From Nonomuraea montanisoli (GTDB lineage: Bacteria; Actinomycetota; Actinomycetes; Streptosporangiales; Streptosporangiaceae): 64,000 nt of DNA. The notes beneath the pieces were generated by a model. That model made no database searches. It was not told the DNA's origin and was given only the letters and a program-made list of their open reading frames with translations. Position numbers and translations under genes: made by a program. Positions 51,708 through 60,715 of the stretch are shown in pieces. Position 1 is the first letter of the stretch, and each line of letters opens with the position of its first letter. The stretch lies in the NCBI RefSeq assembly GCF_013363975.1, contig NZ_JABWGN010000013.1, positions 214,514 through 278,513 on the forward strand, in the 5' to 3' direction.

Positions 51708-52482
51708 CCCGGGCCGGGTCCACGCGTTCGAGCCTGGTCCAGCCGGTCCACCCCCGTTCCTTCAGCAGGTCGATCAGCCGGCGGGCCGGGGGCGCGGTGT
51801 CGAACACCAGCGCGTCCATCAGCTCGGCGAACCGCGGCTCGATGCCGGCGTCGCCGACGTAGTCCTCGCCCTGCTCGTCGGCCATCCGCGTGAGGTGGGC
51901 GGCCAGCTCGTCGGCCAGCACGGTCAGCCGCGGGTCGTCGTCGGCCCAGTCGAGGGCGTGCCCCAGGGTGAGGTAGAAGCCGATGAACCGGGGGTCGGCG
52001 ATCTGCTCGCGCTTGCGCGCCGTCCACTCCGGAACCCGTTCGGGTGAGCGCGCGGCCAGCGGGATCCAGCCGTCGCGTTCGACCCGGATGATGCGTTCGT
52101 CGACCCCGAGCTCCCGCAGCCGGCCGAGGAGCTCGACCACCTCGGGCGGCAGCGCCAGGTCGTCCCCGGCGGCCAGCCGGGCGATCCGCTCCCGGTGACG
52201 CTGCCGTTCCCGGATCTCGGCCTGGAGCCGCCCGTCGATGTCCGCGACGGCCGCGGCGAACTCCGCCTCGCCGGCCCGCAGCAGCTCCCGGACCCGCGCC
52301 AGCGGGACCCCGGCGTCGGCGAGGGTCCGGATCCTGATCAGCTCGATCACGGCGTCGCCGCCGTACCTGCGGTAGCCGAAGTGGTCGCGCTCCGGCTCCG
52401 GGAGCAGCCCCTTGGCGTGATAGTGCCGCACCGCGCGCACCGTCACTCCGGCGTACGACGCCAGCTCGCCGATGGTCAGCAT
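51697..52482 (-). CDS. MerR-family regulator
   Basis: A 261-residue protein: MerR HTH at the N-terminus (LTIGELASYAGVTVRAVRHYHAKGLLPEP), then a helical dimerisation region (DIDGRLQAEIRERQRHRERIARL) and a ~130-residue C-terminal domain like those of TipA-type relatives. No metal-binding Cys pattern, so the ligand is organic if any. It overlaps the 3' end of the convergent hydrolase by 11 bp and may regulate the hydrolase downstream at 52506. Confidence 0.85.
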   Translation of the reverse strand: MLTIGELASYAGVTVRAVRHYHAKGLLPEPERDHFGYRRYGGDAVIELIRIRTLADAGVPLARVRELLRAGEAEFAAAVADIDGRLQAEIRERQRHRERIARLAAGDDLALPPEVVELLGRLRELGVDERIIRVERDGWIPLAARSPERVPEWTARKREQIADPRFIGFYLTLGHALDWADDDPRLTVLADELAAHLTRMADEQGEDYVGDAGIEPRFAELMDALVFDTAPPARRLIDLLKERGWTGWTRLERVDPARVSD

Positions 52483-52505
52483 CGGTCCAGTCTCCCAGGG
52501 GCCGT

Positions 52506-53342
52506 TCAGGGAGCCGGCCGGCGGGCCGGGGCCGGTAGACGCCGGATGATCCGGGCGATCTGCGGGGCGTGGGTGAAGACCAGCCGGTGGTCGGCGTCGA
52601 GCCAGGACGTGGAGACGCGCGGCTGCTCGCGGACGAGCCGCTCGACGCCGGCCCGCCAGTTGCGGTTGAACCGCGGCGCGGGCCCTTCATCGTCGTCGCC
52701 GGCCATCGAGGTCGACATGATCATGCTGATCGGGCAGTCGATCTTCCGGTAGCGGTCGAGGATCGCGGACCGGACCGCGTCGATCTCGACGTTCAGGTCG
52801 AGGATGTCGTGGGCGGTGAGCGACACCTGGCGCGCGGTGCCCCGCAGGGCCTCCTGCGCGGCGGCCAGGTCCTCCCACATCGCGCGGAACTCCGCCAGGT
52901 CGGCCTCGGTGACGAACGGTTCGGGCACCGGGTTCGCCCCGTCGATGAGGACGAGCTCGGCGACGGCGCCGGGGTGCTCGGAGGCGTGGTGCACGGCCAG
53001 GTCCGCGCCCAGTGAGTAACCCACGAGCACGGGCGGCGAGGGCAGGCCGTGGCGTCGCGTCTCCGCCAGCACCGCGGCGAGATCGCCGAGGAACGCCTCG
53101 AAGGAGTACCGGCCGGCGGCCGAGGAGAGGCCGTGGCCCCTGAGGTCGAAGGTCACCACGTCGTGGTCGCGGCGCAGCAGCTCGATCAGCTCGTGCAGGT
53201 CGGCCTGCGTGGAGCTCAACCCCGGGCAGAGGACGAGCGGTCGCCCCCGGCCGCCGCGGGACACCGGGATCGTGACGCCGTCGTGGTGGACCGTGAAGTG
53301 CCGCCGGTCGTCCCGGCCGGCCGCGTGGATGTTCGTGGTCAT
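52506..53342 (-). CDS. Alpha/beta hydrolase (proline iminopeptidase/haloperoxidase-like)
   Basis: A 278-residue protein with LVLCPGLSSTQADL, VVTFDLRGHGLSS, nucleophile VLVGYSLGAD (Ser near 105), and late ADHRLVFTHAP (His of the triad). No signal peptide. I use ATG 53342; in-frame ATG 53372 and TTG 53381 exist, but none has a clear ribosome site. It lies upstream of the MerR gene on the same strand with a 23-bp gap. Confidence 0.8.
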   Translation of the reverse strand: MTTNIHAAGRDDRRHFTVHHDGVTIPVSRGGRGRPLVLCPGLSSTQADLHELIELLRRDHDVVTFDLRGHGLSSAAGRYSFEAFLGDLAAVLAETRRHGLPSPPVLVGYSLGADLAVHHASEHPGAVAELVLIDGANPVPEPFVTEADLAEFRAMWEDLAAAQEALRGTARQVSLTAHDILDLNVEIDAVRSAILDRYRKIDCPISMIMSTSMAGDDDEGPAPRFNRNWRAGVERLVREQPRVSTSWLDADHRLVFTHAPQIARIIRRLPAPARRPAP

Positions 53343-53461
53343 GCCGACCATGCTGGGAGGTTGACCCTGCGTCAGTGCCAACCCCCGGGGCGAACGACGG
53401 CGCCCTTCGGTGCCAGGAATCCCGGCGCGCCCCGCCGCTTCTCGTGGACTACGGTCGGAGG

Positions 53462-54481
53462 GTGAGCACTCCAGCGTCGACGACGGCGATCACCCAGGCC
53501 CGCGATCTGCTGCGGTGGCGTTCGCCTCTGCGCACCGAGCTGTGGGCGTCACGGCTCATGGCGGGGCAGGCGCCCGCCGAGGCGCGCCGGTTCGTCCAGG
53601 AGCTGGTGGAGGCCGACAGGCCCGAGGCCCGGCTCGCGCTGGCCGCGCTGGCCGTCACCGCGACCACGGAACCCGATGCCTCGGCCACGGAGCCCGATGC
53701 CGCCGTCGCACCGGACCTCTACACGGCCCACGGCGCGGAGGCCCGCGACGCGTCGCCCGCGTGGGTGCGGCGGATGGGCCAGGTGGACTGCGACGGAGCC
53801 TGGTACGGCAAGGCCGACCGCCATGGGCAGCAGACGCTCGCCGTCCTGTCGTTCCGCTACCGCGACGGCAAGGAGCCGCACATGCTGATCGTCGCCATCG
53901 ACCAGGTCAACGGCGGCCTGGCGGTGGACGCGCTGGTGGAGGAGCCCAAGTTCCTCGACGACCTGAGCCTGGAGGCGTCCGAGCCCCGGGTGGTGGCCGG
54001 GCGGATCCTGGACGCCCTGGAGCTCACCGACCGCGTCATGGGGGCGGCGGTCGCCGACACGTACCCGGCCGTGCGGCCCTTCGCGCTGGCGCGCGCCCTG
54101 ACCGTGCCCGATCCCGTACGGCCGGCCCCCGACGACACGCTGTCCCGCTTCCACGACCTGCCGGCCACGAAGGGGGCGGACGAGGCGTTCGCGAAGCTGG
54201 CGGAGTTCATCGGGGATCGTCCTCTGTGGTGGAGCCCGGGAAGGGTGTCCCAGTTCCTGACGTCGTGGCTGCCCCGCGAGGCGATCCTGTCACCGGACGC
54301 GATCTCCGCCATGCCGGACGTGGTGCGCGCCTGGAGCCGCTTCGCCGGAGCCGATCCGGACGTCCTGCGGCAGGTGGACTCCGACGCCCCGCGCCTGGCG
54401 GCGCTGATGGCCGACGAGTCCCTGGCCGGGTTCGGCAAGCGCCTGACCCGGAGCCGCCTCCACCCCCGGGCCGAGGACTGA
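53462..54481 (+). CDS. Conserved hypothetical actinomycete protein
   Basis: A 339-residue soluble protein without a family I can name. It has a helical opening (ITQARDLLRWRSPLRTELWASRLMAGQAPAEAR), a middle beta region (HMLIVAIDQVNGGLAVDALVEEPKFL) and a helical end (VVRAWSRFAGADPDVL). A ten-residue imperfect repeat (TTEPDASATEPDAA) lies near residue 70. GTG 53462 directly follows GGAGG. Alone in its transcription unit. Confidence 0.6.
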   Translation: MSTPASTTAITQARDLLRWRSPLRTELWASRLMAGQAPAEARRFVQELVEADRPEARLALAALAVTATTEPDASATEPDAAVAPDLYTAHGAEARDASPAWVRRMGQVDCDGAWYGKADRHGQQTLAVLSFRYRDGKEPHMLIVAIDQVNGGLAVDALVEEPKFLDDLSLEASEPRVVAGRILDALELTDRVMGAAVADTYPAVRPFALARALTVPDPVRPAPDDTLSRFHDLPATKGADEAFAKLAEFIGDRPLWWSPGRVSQFLTSWLPREAILSPDAISAMPDVVRAWSRFAGADPDVLRQVDSDAPRLAALMADESLAGFGKRLTRSRLHPRAED

Positions 54482-54533
54482 CCCGCCCCCCACGGGAGGC
54501 CGGGGCTGGACGGAGTGGCGGGCGCGGGCGGCT

Positions 54534-54677
54534 ATGCTGCGCAGTGACGTGTACGCCGCCCTCCGGGGCGTGACGAGGGAGATCCGCGAGATGTACAAGG
54601 AGTTCGCTGCCGAGGCCGTGGTCTGGGTGGTACCGGTCGTGGTGCTGATCGGCCTGGCCCTTCTCGTCACCTCCTGA
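54534..54677 (+). CDS. 47-residue single-helix membrane protein
   Basis: MLRSDVYAALRGVTREIREM forms an amphipathic N-terminus, followed by one membrane helix (VVWVVPVVVLIGLALLVTS). A shorter start at ATG 54591 (28 residues) has GAGGGAG upstream and may be the real one. No known function. Confidence 0.45.
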   Translation: MLRSDVYAALRGVTREIREMYKEFAAEAVVWVVPVVVLIGLALLVTS

Positions 54678-54734
54678 CGCCGGCGGCCAGGGGGCGGGCG
54701 GCGACGCTCGCGCCCCTGGCTTTCCTGTGGAGCG

Positions 54735-55175
54735 TCAGCGGTAGTACTCGTAGTGGACGACCGTGCTGACGTGGGTGTCCCAGCGGATCTCGCCGTCGAG
54801 CCACCGGTTCCACAGCGACGCCAGCCTGCTGGAGCGCACCGTGCAGCCCGCCCAGCGCTGACGTTTGGCGCGGATGGTGCCCACGTAGTCGTAGCACGAT
54901 CCGGCCTTGGTCTTGTTGACCTTGAGGCGGGCGTTGAGCGAGACGTCGTACAGGGTCTTGCGCGAGATGTTGGTGATCTTGACCTTGATCCGGCACGTGT
55001 CCTTGCAGCGGCCTAGGACGATCTTGTAGCTGATCAGCTGCGCGGCCGGGGTGGCAGGCGCGGCGGCCACGGCCGGGAGGGGCGCGGCGGCCAGGACGAC
55101 GACGGCCGTGGCAGCGGACAAGGCCGACATGGCCGACAGGCTGCGTAAGGGCGTGACGGAGCGGCGGTTACCCAT
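54735..55175 (-). CDS. Small secreted protein with conserved cysteines
   Basis: A 146-residue protein with a long signal peptide (ends near PAVAAAPA). The mature part is beta-rich (YKIVLGRCKDTCRIKVKITNISRKTLYDVSLNARL) with four Cys (CKDTC, SCYDY, AGCTV) that could form two disulphides, as in small Ig-like secreted domains. Start ATG 55175. Function unknown. Confidence 0.65.
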   Translation of the reverse strand: MGNRRSVTPLRSLSAMSALSAATAVVVLAAAPLPAVAAAPATPAAQLISYKIVLGRCKDTCRIKVKITNISRKTLYDVSLNARLKVNKTKAGSCYDYVGTIRAKRQRWAGCTVRSSRLASLWNRWLDGEIRWDTHVSTVVHYEYYR

Positions 55176-55330
55176 GATGCCCCCAAAGGCGACGAACCCT
55201 CGCTTACCCCGCTGAAAGCGACTCAGGCTCTTCGATTAACCGTCACGATCCCCACCCGGTCAACGAAGAGCATCGCCCGACCGCGTCAATGTGGTCGGGC
55301 GCGTGCCCCCGCCAGGCCGTACCGGTGCCT

Positions 55331-55580
55331 GTTGACCTCCTCCCCACGGCTGAAGCCGGGAGATTCCCACCCTCGCGGATCGGACCTTCCTGCTTCACAG
55401 GCGGCTGCCCCCGGGACGAACCCAAGTCGGGGTCTTACACGGCCTCCACAGGCATCACATCCCGCCAGCCCGGCGGTAGTTCGGCGGCTTGGACCACACC
55501 ACCGGATGGCGAACACATTACCGAACCGCACGGTGCCGTGCTGCGTCTTTACCTCCCCACGGGGGAATCCAGGGGTGTCA
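55331..55580 (-). mobile_element. Short IS605-type remnant (deleted element) with left and right ends
   Basis: Read on the minus strand, the segment opens at ~55580 with TTGACACCCCTGGATTCCC and CCGTGGGGAGG, and closes at ~55331 with GGCTTCAGCCGTGGGGAGG followed by AGGTCAAC. CCGTGGGGAGG at the ends is typical of actinomycete IS605/IS1341 elements. No tnpA or tnpB reading frame remains between the ends, so this is an internally deleted, non-autonomous copy. Its left end abuts the truncated sigma factor gene. Confidence 0.6.
55335..55470 (-). ncRNA. omegaRNA-like scaffold at the right end of the IS605 remnant
   Basis: On the minus strand: CTGTGGAGGCCGTGTAAGAC (55435-55455 region), then GCCTGTGAAGCAGGAAGG (about 55388-55405), then GGGAATCTCCCGGCTTCAGC and the terminal GTGGGGAGGAGGTCAA. 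This order of hairpins matches the 3' end that TnpB elements use as guide-RNA scaffold; sequence past ~55334 would be the guide. Whether it is transcribed is unknown. Confidence 0.4.
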
Positions 55581-55581
55581 A

Positions 55582-56124
55582 TCACGAGGCTTCCATGACG
55601 AACGCCTCGCGCGGCGGCAGCTCGGCGGCGAGCCGCCGCCGCATCCTGGCCAGGCGCGACAGCTCCTCACCGACGTGCGTGGGCAGCCGCACCGTGCGGC
55701 TCTTGTCGTGGATGCCGCGCTCGATGGCCTGGCGGATCCACCACATCCCGTACGTCGAGAACTTGTAGCCGCGCTTGTAGTCGAACTTCTCCACGGCCCG
55801 CATCAGCCCGAGGTTGCCCTCCTGGATGACGTCGAGCAGGGGCAGCCCGCGCTGGGCGTACCGCCGGGCGGCGGAGACCACGAGGCGCAGGTTCGACCTG
55901 ATGAGCAGCTCCTTGGCGCGCAGCCCCTCGTCGCGGATCTCGTACAGCTCGGCGAGCCGCGCCGCCTCCCGGTCCCCGTCGGCGGCCAGGGCGATCAGGT
56001 GGCCGGCGTAGAGACCGGCCTCGACGCGCCGCGCGAGCTCCACCTCGTCGGCGGCGGACAGCAGCGGGATGCCGCCGATCTGCTTCAGATAGACACCCAG
56101 GAGGTCGGGCTCGTGAGCCGGCAT
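55582..56124 (-). pseudogene. Sigma-70-like factor truncated after region 2
   Basis: 180 residues: region 1.2 (DLLGVYLKQIGGIPLLSAADEVELARRVEAG), then a perfect region 2 (LIRSNLRLVVSAARRYAQRGLPLLDVIQEGNLGLMRAVEKFDY, YKFSTYGMWWIRQAIERGI for -10 recognition). The frame ends PPREAFVMEAS soon after region 2.4/3.0; regions 3 and 4 (-35 recognition) are missing. The stop lies right at the edge of the IS605 remnant, so insertion probably removed the end. It could still act as a competitor for core RNA polymerase. ATG 56124. Confidence 0.75.
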
Positions 56125-56134
56125 GCCATCGCGA

Positions 56135-56521
56135 CTACCCCGGGAACGGCGGTGAATTCCCCGGTTCGGAGAGTTCGGCGATGGCCAGCTCGGCCGTGCT
56201 GCGGATGTCGAAGAACTTGTCCAGCGCGGTGATCGCGAACAGGTGCTTGCACCTGCCGTTCAGCCCGGCGAGGAGCAGCCGCCCGCCGGACGCGGTGACG
56301 GCCTTGTGAACGTACACGAGCACCGACAGACCGGACGAGTCGCACACCTCGACGCCCTGCATGTCGATGACCAGCATGGGCGGCTGGGTGAGATCGAGCG
56401 CCTTGGTGACGCGATCACGCACTTCGGCGGCTGAGGCGAAATCGAAGTCTCCTGTGAGCCTCGCGATGACGCACGGGCCCTGGAGCCCCAAGCTGATCGA
56501 CAAGGCTTGCTCCGAAGTCAC
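56135..56521 (-). CDS. STAS-domain anti-sigma factor antagonist
   Basis: A 128-residue STAS protein with MLVIDMQGVEVCDSSGLSVLVYVHKAV, where DSSGLS holds the Ser that a partner kinase phosphorylates, and a C-terminal helix LDKFFDIRSTAELAIAEL. In partner switching it frees a sigma factor by binding its anti-sigma kinase. It lies 10 bp upstream of the truncated sigma gene, same strand. The HATPase protein at 60716 is a possible partner. Confidence 0.88.
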   Translation of the reverse strand: MTSEQALSISLGLQGPCVIARLTGDFDFASAAEVRDRVTKALDLTQPPMLVIDMQGVEVCDSSGLSVLVYVHKAVTASGGRLLLAGLNGRCKHLFAITALDKFFDIRSTAELAIAELSEPGNSPPFPG

Positions 56522-56562
56522 CCAGCTCCACCTACCTGTGTTGCAGTACTGATCCCACTACT

Positions 56563-57537
56563 TTACGCAAAGTAGCTTCTCGGGTTATACACCAGCATCT
56601 GGTCAATATGTCCCTGCGCCACGCCCGAATCGAGCAACATTGCCAGGACTTCGTGGTGAATGTGATCGTATCGCCAGTTCGGCGCGAAGACGGCGAGCGC
56701 GTCGTCCCAGGCCCCGCCGAAGTAGTCCATGAAGCAGGCGGTGTCGTGGCTGAGCACCATCCGGTCCGCGTACCCGCGCCGGCACAGCTCCGCGATCGTG
56801 GCCACGCGCCGCTCGGTCGTGTTGTACACGTCCAGCCCGAACCGGTCCATGCCGAGCGTGGCGCCCGTGTCGGCCAGGCTCATGAGGTGATCGAGGTCGT
56901 TGGAGTCGCCGGCGTGGCCGACGACCACCTTGGTCAGGTCCACGCCCTCCTTGGCGAACAGGTCCAGCGCGATCGTCCCGGTGCGCGCCGCCGCGTTCGT
57001 GTGCACGGTGATGGGGGCGCCCGTGCGCAGGTGCGCCCGCGCGACGGCGCGGCAGATGCGCTCGACGCCGGGGGTCAGTCCCTTCTCCTCGACCACGCAC
57101 TTGAGGAACGCGGCCCTCACCCCGGTGTCGGCGATGCCCACGGTCAGGTCGCGCACGAAGTCCTCCACCATCGGGTCCGGGCCGTCCAGCAGCAGGCCGG
57201 GGCCGCGGTGCTCGTACTGGTGCGGCAGTTCCTCGAAGCAGTAGAGGCCGGTGGCGACGATGACGTGCAGGTCCGGCACCTCGGCGGCGATGCGCTGGAT
57301 GCGCGGGATGTAGCGGCCGAGACCCCACACCGTCGGGTCGACGAGGGTCCGCACGCCCGTGGCGGCCAGCGCGTTGAGCTTGCGGATCGCGTCGGCCACG
57401 CGGAACTCCTCGTCCCACCAGACGCCCCGGCCGTAGTTCTCCACGTGCTCGGGCGACAGGACGAAGACGTGCTCGTGCATCAGCGTCTGACCGAGATCGG
57501 CGGCGTCCACGGGGCCTCGGACGGTGGGGACGGGCAT
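56563..57537 (-). CDS. Phosphotriesterase-family metal hydrolase
   Basis: A 324-residue TIM-barrel protein. Metal ligands are visible: MHEHVF (HxH), Lys in AAFLKCVVEEKGL (carboxylated in family members), ITVHTNAA, VVVGHAGD and LSHDTAC (final Asp). An excellent ribosome site (GGAGGTGCGACC before ATG 57537) decides the start. Family members are lactonases, phosphotriesterases or phospho-sugar lactonases; the closest activity cannot be told. Confidence 0.87.
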   Translation of the reverse strand: MPVPTVRGPVDAADLGQTLMHEHVFVLSPEHVENYGRGVWWDEEFRVADAIRKLNALAATGVRTLVDPTVWGLGRYIPRIQRIAAEVPDLHVIVATGLYCFEELPHQYEHRGPGLLLDGPDPMVEDFVRDLTVGIADTGVRAAFLKCVVEEKGLTPGVERICRAVARAHLRTGAPITVHTNAAARTGTIALDLFAKEGVDLTKVVVGHAGDSNDLDHLMSLADTGATLGMDRFGLDVYNTTERRVATIAELCRRGYADRMVLSHDTACFMDYFGGAWDDALAVFAPNWRYDHIHHEVLAMLLDSGVAQGHIDQMLVYNPRSYFA

Positions 57538-57676
57538 GGTCGCACCTCCATGCCGGCCGGACGGCATGCGCGCTCACCCGAGCGCCGCCCACACACCGCA
57601 CAGGCGGCCGTGCGCGCCAACCTAAGCGCGCGTCCCGGCCCGGTCAACGCCCGGCGCGCCCGTGTCGCCCCTCCCC

Positions 57677-58948
57677 TTACGGACGTGCTGATCTTCGGCG
57701 GTGGACCACCGTCCAGACGAGCGCGCCCACGACGAAGACCGCCAGCCCGCCCACCACGGACGCCCACGGCAGCGTGGCGGCGAGCACCAGGCACAGGACG
57801 ACCCCCGTCACGGGCACGACCTTGGGCGGCGCGCCCTCCTTCCGCGTCAGGGTGAGCGCGGCGGCGTTGGCGATCGCGTAGTACACCAGCACGCCGAACG
57901 ACGAGAACCCGATCGCCCCGCGCAGGTCGGCCACGAGCAGCAGCGCCACCACCGCGACGCCCACGGCCAGCTCGGCCCGGCGCGGCTCCCGGCGCGCCGG
58001 ATGGACCGCCGACAGGACGTGCGGCAGGTCGCGTTCGCGGGCCATGGCGAGCACCGTGCGGGAGACGCCGAGCACGAGGGCGAGCAGCGCGCCGAGCGCC
58101 GCCACCGCTGCGCCCGCTGTCACCACGGGCCGCAGCCACGCGAAGCCCGCGGTCTCCACGACGTCGCTCAGCGGGGCGTCGGACGCGGCCAGCAGGGGCC
58201 AGCCCAGGACGCGCAGGGCCGCCACGGCGACCAGCGTGTAGACGGCGAGCGTGACGCCGAGGGCGATGCCGATGGCGCGGGGGATCGCCCGCGCCGGGTC
58301 GCGCACCTCCTCGCCCAGGGTGGCGATCCGGGCGTATCCGGCGAACGCGAAGAACAGCAGGCCCGCGCCCTGCAGAACGCCCCACCACCCGGTGACCGAG
58401 GGGCCCGTCTCCTCGGCCACCGCCACGAGCGCCCGCGGAGGAGGGGACGACGGCGTGGCCAGGAGGCCGGTGGCGATCACCGCCGCGAGCACGACCAGCA
58501 CGAACGCCACCATCACCCGGGCCGCCGCGGTCGAGCGCCGCACCCCGTACAAGTTGAGCACCGTGACCCCCACCACGGCCCCCACGGCGAGCGGCCGGGC
58601 GAGGCCGGGGGCCACGTAGGCGCCGAAGGTCAGGGCCATGGCGGCGCAGGAGGCGGTCTTGCCGACCGTGAAGCCCCACCCGGCCAGGTAGCCCCACAGC
58701 GGGCCGAGCCGCCGCCGGCCGTACACGTAGGTGCCGCCCGACTCGGGGTAGCGGGCGGCCAGGCGGGCCGAGGACGTCGCGTTGCAGTAGGCGACGACGG
58801 CGGCGAGCGCGAGCGCGACGAGCAGCCACGGCCCGGCGGCCGCCGCCGCGGGCGCGAACGCCGCGAACACGCCCGCGCCGATCATCGCGCTCAGCCCGAC
58901 GACGACCGCGTCACCGGTGCCCAGCCGCCGAGCCAGTCCCTCGCTCAC
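57677..58948 (-). CDS. APC-family amino acid permease
   Basis: A 423-residue transporter with about 12 membrane helices. The conserved first helix GDAVVVGLSAMIGAGVFAAFAP (G-A-G unwound region) and GYARIATLGEEVRDPARAIPRAI match the APC family. GTG 58948 has GGGGAGGG 5 nt upstream. Function: probably proton-coupled uptake or exchange of an amino acid or amine. Confidence 0.88.
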   Translation of the reverse strand: MSEGLARRLGTGDAVVVGLSAMIGAGVFAAFAPAAAAAGPWLLVALALAAVVAYCNATSSARLAARYPESGGTYVYGRRRLGPLWGYLAGWGFTVGKTASCAAMALTFGAYVAPGLARPLAVGAVVGVTVLNLYGVRRSTAAARVMVAFVLVVLAAVIATGLLATPSSPPPRALVAVAEETGPSVTGWWGVLQGAGLLFFAFAGYARIATLGEEVRDPARAIPRAIGIALGVTLAVYTLVAVAALRVLGWPLLAASDAPLSDVVETAGFAWLRPVVTAGAAVAALGALLALVLGVSRTVLAMARERDLPHVLSAVHPARREPRRAELAVGVAVVALLLVADLRGAIGFSSFGVLVYYAIANAAALTLTRKEGAPPKVVPVTGVVLCLVLAATLPWASVVGGLAVFVVGALVWTVVHRRRSARP

Positions 58949-59002
58949 GTGACCCCTCCCCACCGGGAGTCACTCTGCCTCATGCCGCCGGCACCGGCTG
59001 CG

Positions 59003-59461
59003 TCAGGTGTGCGCCTCCGGGGCGGGGACCACGAGGACGGGCCGGGTGGCGTGGTGCAGCACCCGGTCGGACGTGCTGCCCAGCAGCAGCGACCGGATCC
59101 CGCCCATGCCGCGCGTGCCCGTCACGATGAGCGTGGCGCCGACCTCCTCGGCCACGTCCACGATGGCCGACCACACGGACAGGGCGTCGGTCGCCACCCG
59201 GGGCGTGGCCTCCAGCCCGGCCTCGCGGGCGAGCCTGGCCCCCTCGGCCGCCAGTTCCGTCATCGACTCCTCGATCGCGGCGTCCTCGGCGCTCGTGTCG
59301 CCCACCGCCACCACGAGCCCGGCCGACGCCCGCGCGGACGTCATCGCGGCCCGCTCCCACACGGTCAGCACCACGGCCGCCTCGCCCTTCAGCAGCGTGC
59401 CGGCGAACGCGATCGCGGCCTTGGCGTCCTCGGACCCGTCATAGGCGATCAGAATGGTCAT
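59003..59461 (-). CDS. Universal stress protein (UspA fold)
   Basis: A 152-residue single Usp domain: MTILIAYDGSEDAKAAIAFA at the start and the ATP-binding GTRGMGGIRSLLLGSTSDRVL (G2xG9xG-S/T) followed by RPVLVVP. Complete motif suggests nucleotide binding. GAGGAG precedes ATG 59461. It shares the neighbourhood with sigma regulators. Confidence 0.93.
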   Translation of the reverse strand: MTILIAYDGSEDAKAAIAFAGTLLKGEAAVVLTVWERAAMTSARASAGLVVAVGDTSAEDAAIEESMTELAAEGARLAREAGLEATPRVATDALSVWSAIVDVAEEVGATLIVTGTRGMGGIRSLLLGSTSDRVLHHATRPVLVVPAPEAHT

Positions 59462-59559
59462 CTCTTCATCTCCTCATCGGACGGACGTTCGTTCCATCAG
59501 GACCGTGTACCTACCAACAGGCGGCCGTTTCACGCCTGGGAGGCGGGTAGCCCCATGTC

Positions 59560-59925
59560 ATGACGGTGACGAGATTCCAGGACCTGCCGCTCGCCGACCG
59601 CGACCGCGAGTGGGACTCGGCCGCGGCCGACAAGCGGGTGCGCAAGTGGGCGGGCGCCGAGGAGCAGCCGAACGACAAGTACCGGCAGGCGCACCTCTGG
59701 TACGACGCCGACGACGCCGACGAGTTCGGCGCGTACAAGCTGCCGATCGCCGACGTCGTCGGGGGTGAGCTGAAAGTCGTGCCGCGGGCCGTCATCGCCG
59801 CGGCGGGGGTGGTGGACGGCGCCAGGGGCGGGGTGCGCATCCCCGAGGACGAGATCTCCCGGGTCAAGGCGCACCTGGCCAAGTACTACGCCAAGATGGG
59901 CGACACCCCGCCCTGGGAGCGCTGA
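59560..59925 (+). CDS. Hypothetical protein resembling a phage-derived domain
   Basis: A 121-residue protein: FQDLPLADRDREWDSAAADKRVRKWAG, then YRQAHLWYDADDADEFGAYKLPIADVVGGELKVVPRAVIAAA, then IPEDEISRVKAHLAKYYAKMGD. I know this pattern from sequences next to phage prohead-protease and capsid genes, and it is also found alone in actinomycete chromosomes. No other phage gene is near. ATG 59560. Confidence 0.6.
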   Translation: MTVTRFQDLPLADRDREWDSAAADKRVRKWAGAEEQPNDKYRQAHLWYDADDADEFGAYKLPIADVVGGELKVVPRAVIAAAGVVDGARGGVRIPEDEISRVKAHLAKYYAKMGDTPPWER

Positions 59926-60527
59926 GCCGCCCGGCGGGAGGCCGGCCGGAGCATCGACAGGCCGGCCAGGGCCAGCACGCCCAGTTCGGAGACCACCACG
60001 ACGCGCTGGGTCAGCCCGGCCGGCACCTCGTCGTCGGCCAGCGGGATCCCGCACATCCGCACGACGTACGGGATCACGACCATCAGGAGCGCGCCGAGGG
60101 CGATCGAGCTCAGCACCCGCACCGCGCGGGCGTACCGGGGGCGGGTCCTGGCCCACAGCATCCCGGCCGCCGGCATGGCAAGGAACGCGGCGAAGGCGGC
60201 GTAGCGGTGGATGCCGCCCGACAGCGACAGCGGCACGCCCGGCCGGTCCGTCGGGAACGCCCCGATGAGGAACATGCTGACCGCCCACGCCACCACCAGC
60301 ATCACGACGCCGCCGCTCGCGCCGGCCCGGCGCAGCCCCTCGGCGGTCAGCGCGCCGCCGACCGCGAACAACGTCAGCGAGGTGGGCAGCAGCCAGCCTC
60401 CCGGGTAGAAGGCGTACGAGCTGATCACGGTGTGCATCGGGTCGAGCCCGGTCCAGGTGTGCAGGGCCAGCATGGCGCCCGTCCCGGTGGCGATGGTGGA
60501 GAGTCCGCTCACAAGCAATGCCTTCAT
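59886..60527 (-). CDS. DUF998 membrane protein
   Basis: A 213-residue protein with about six helices; TWTGLDPMHTVISSYAFYPGGWLLPTSLTLFAVG is the conserved N-terminal region of DUF998. It overlaps the 3' end of the convergent gene at 59560 by 40 bp. Function unknown. Confidence 0.8.
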   Translation of the reverse strand: MKALLVSGLSTIATGTGAMLALHTWTGLDPMHTVISSYAFYPGGWLLPTSLTLFAVGGALTAEGLRRAGASGGVVMLVVAWAVSMFLIGAFPTDRPGVPLSLSGGIHRYAAFAAFLAMPAAGMLWARTRPRYARAVRVLSSIALGALLMVVIPYVVRMCGIPLADDEVPAGLTQRVVVVSELGVLALAGLSMLRPASRRAAQRSQGGVSPILA

Positions 60528-60715
60528 GCCTCAAAGCTCGTGGAACGCGGCTTCGCGGAGTATCGGAGATCAGCCCGAAGCGGCCCTGAACGGCCCCCTA
60601 ATACCTTGGTCGGGGCACCCCTGGGACGACCCGGGTGACCTGGGCGGACATCCTCCCCGAGGGGGACGCCCTCCTCAGGGTCGGTAGGGCGGGCCCTACC
60701 CGGTCCGCCGGAGGG

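Noticed and set aside
59560..59925. Prophage remnant
   Set aside because: One phage-like small protein only; no capsid, terminase, tail or integrase gene is near.
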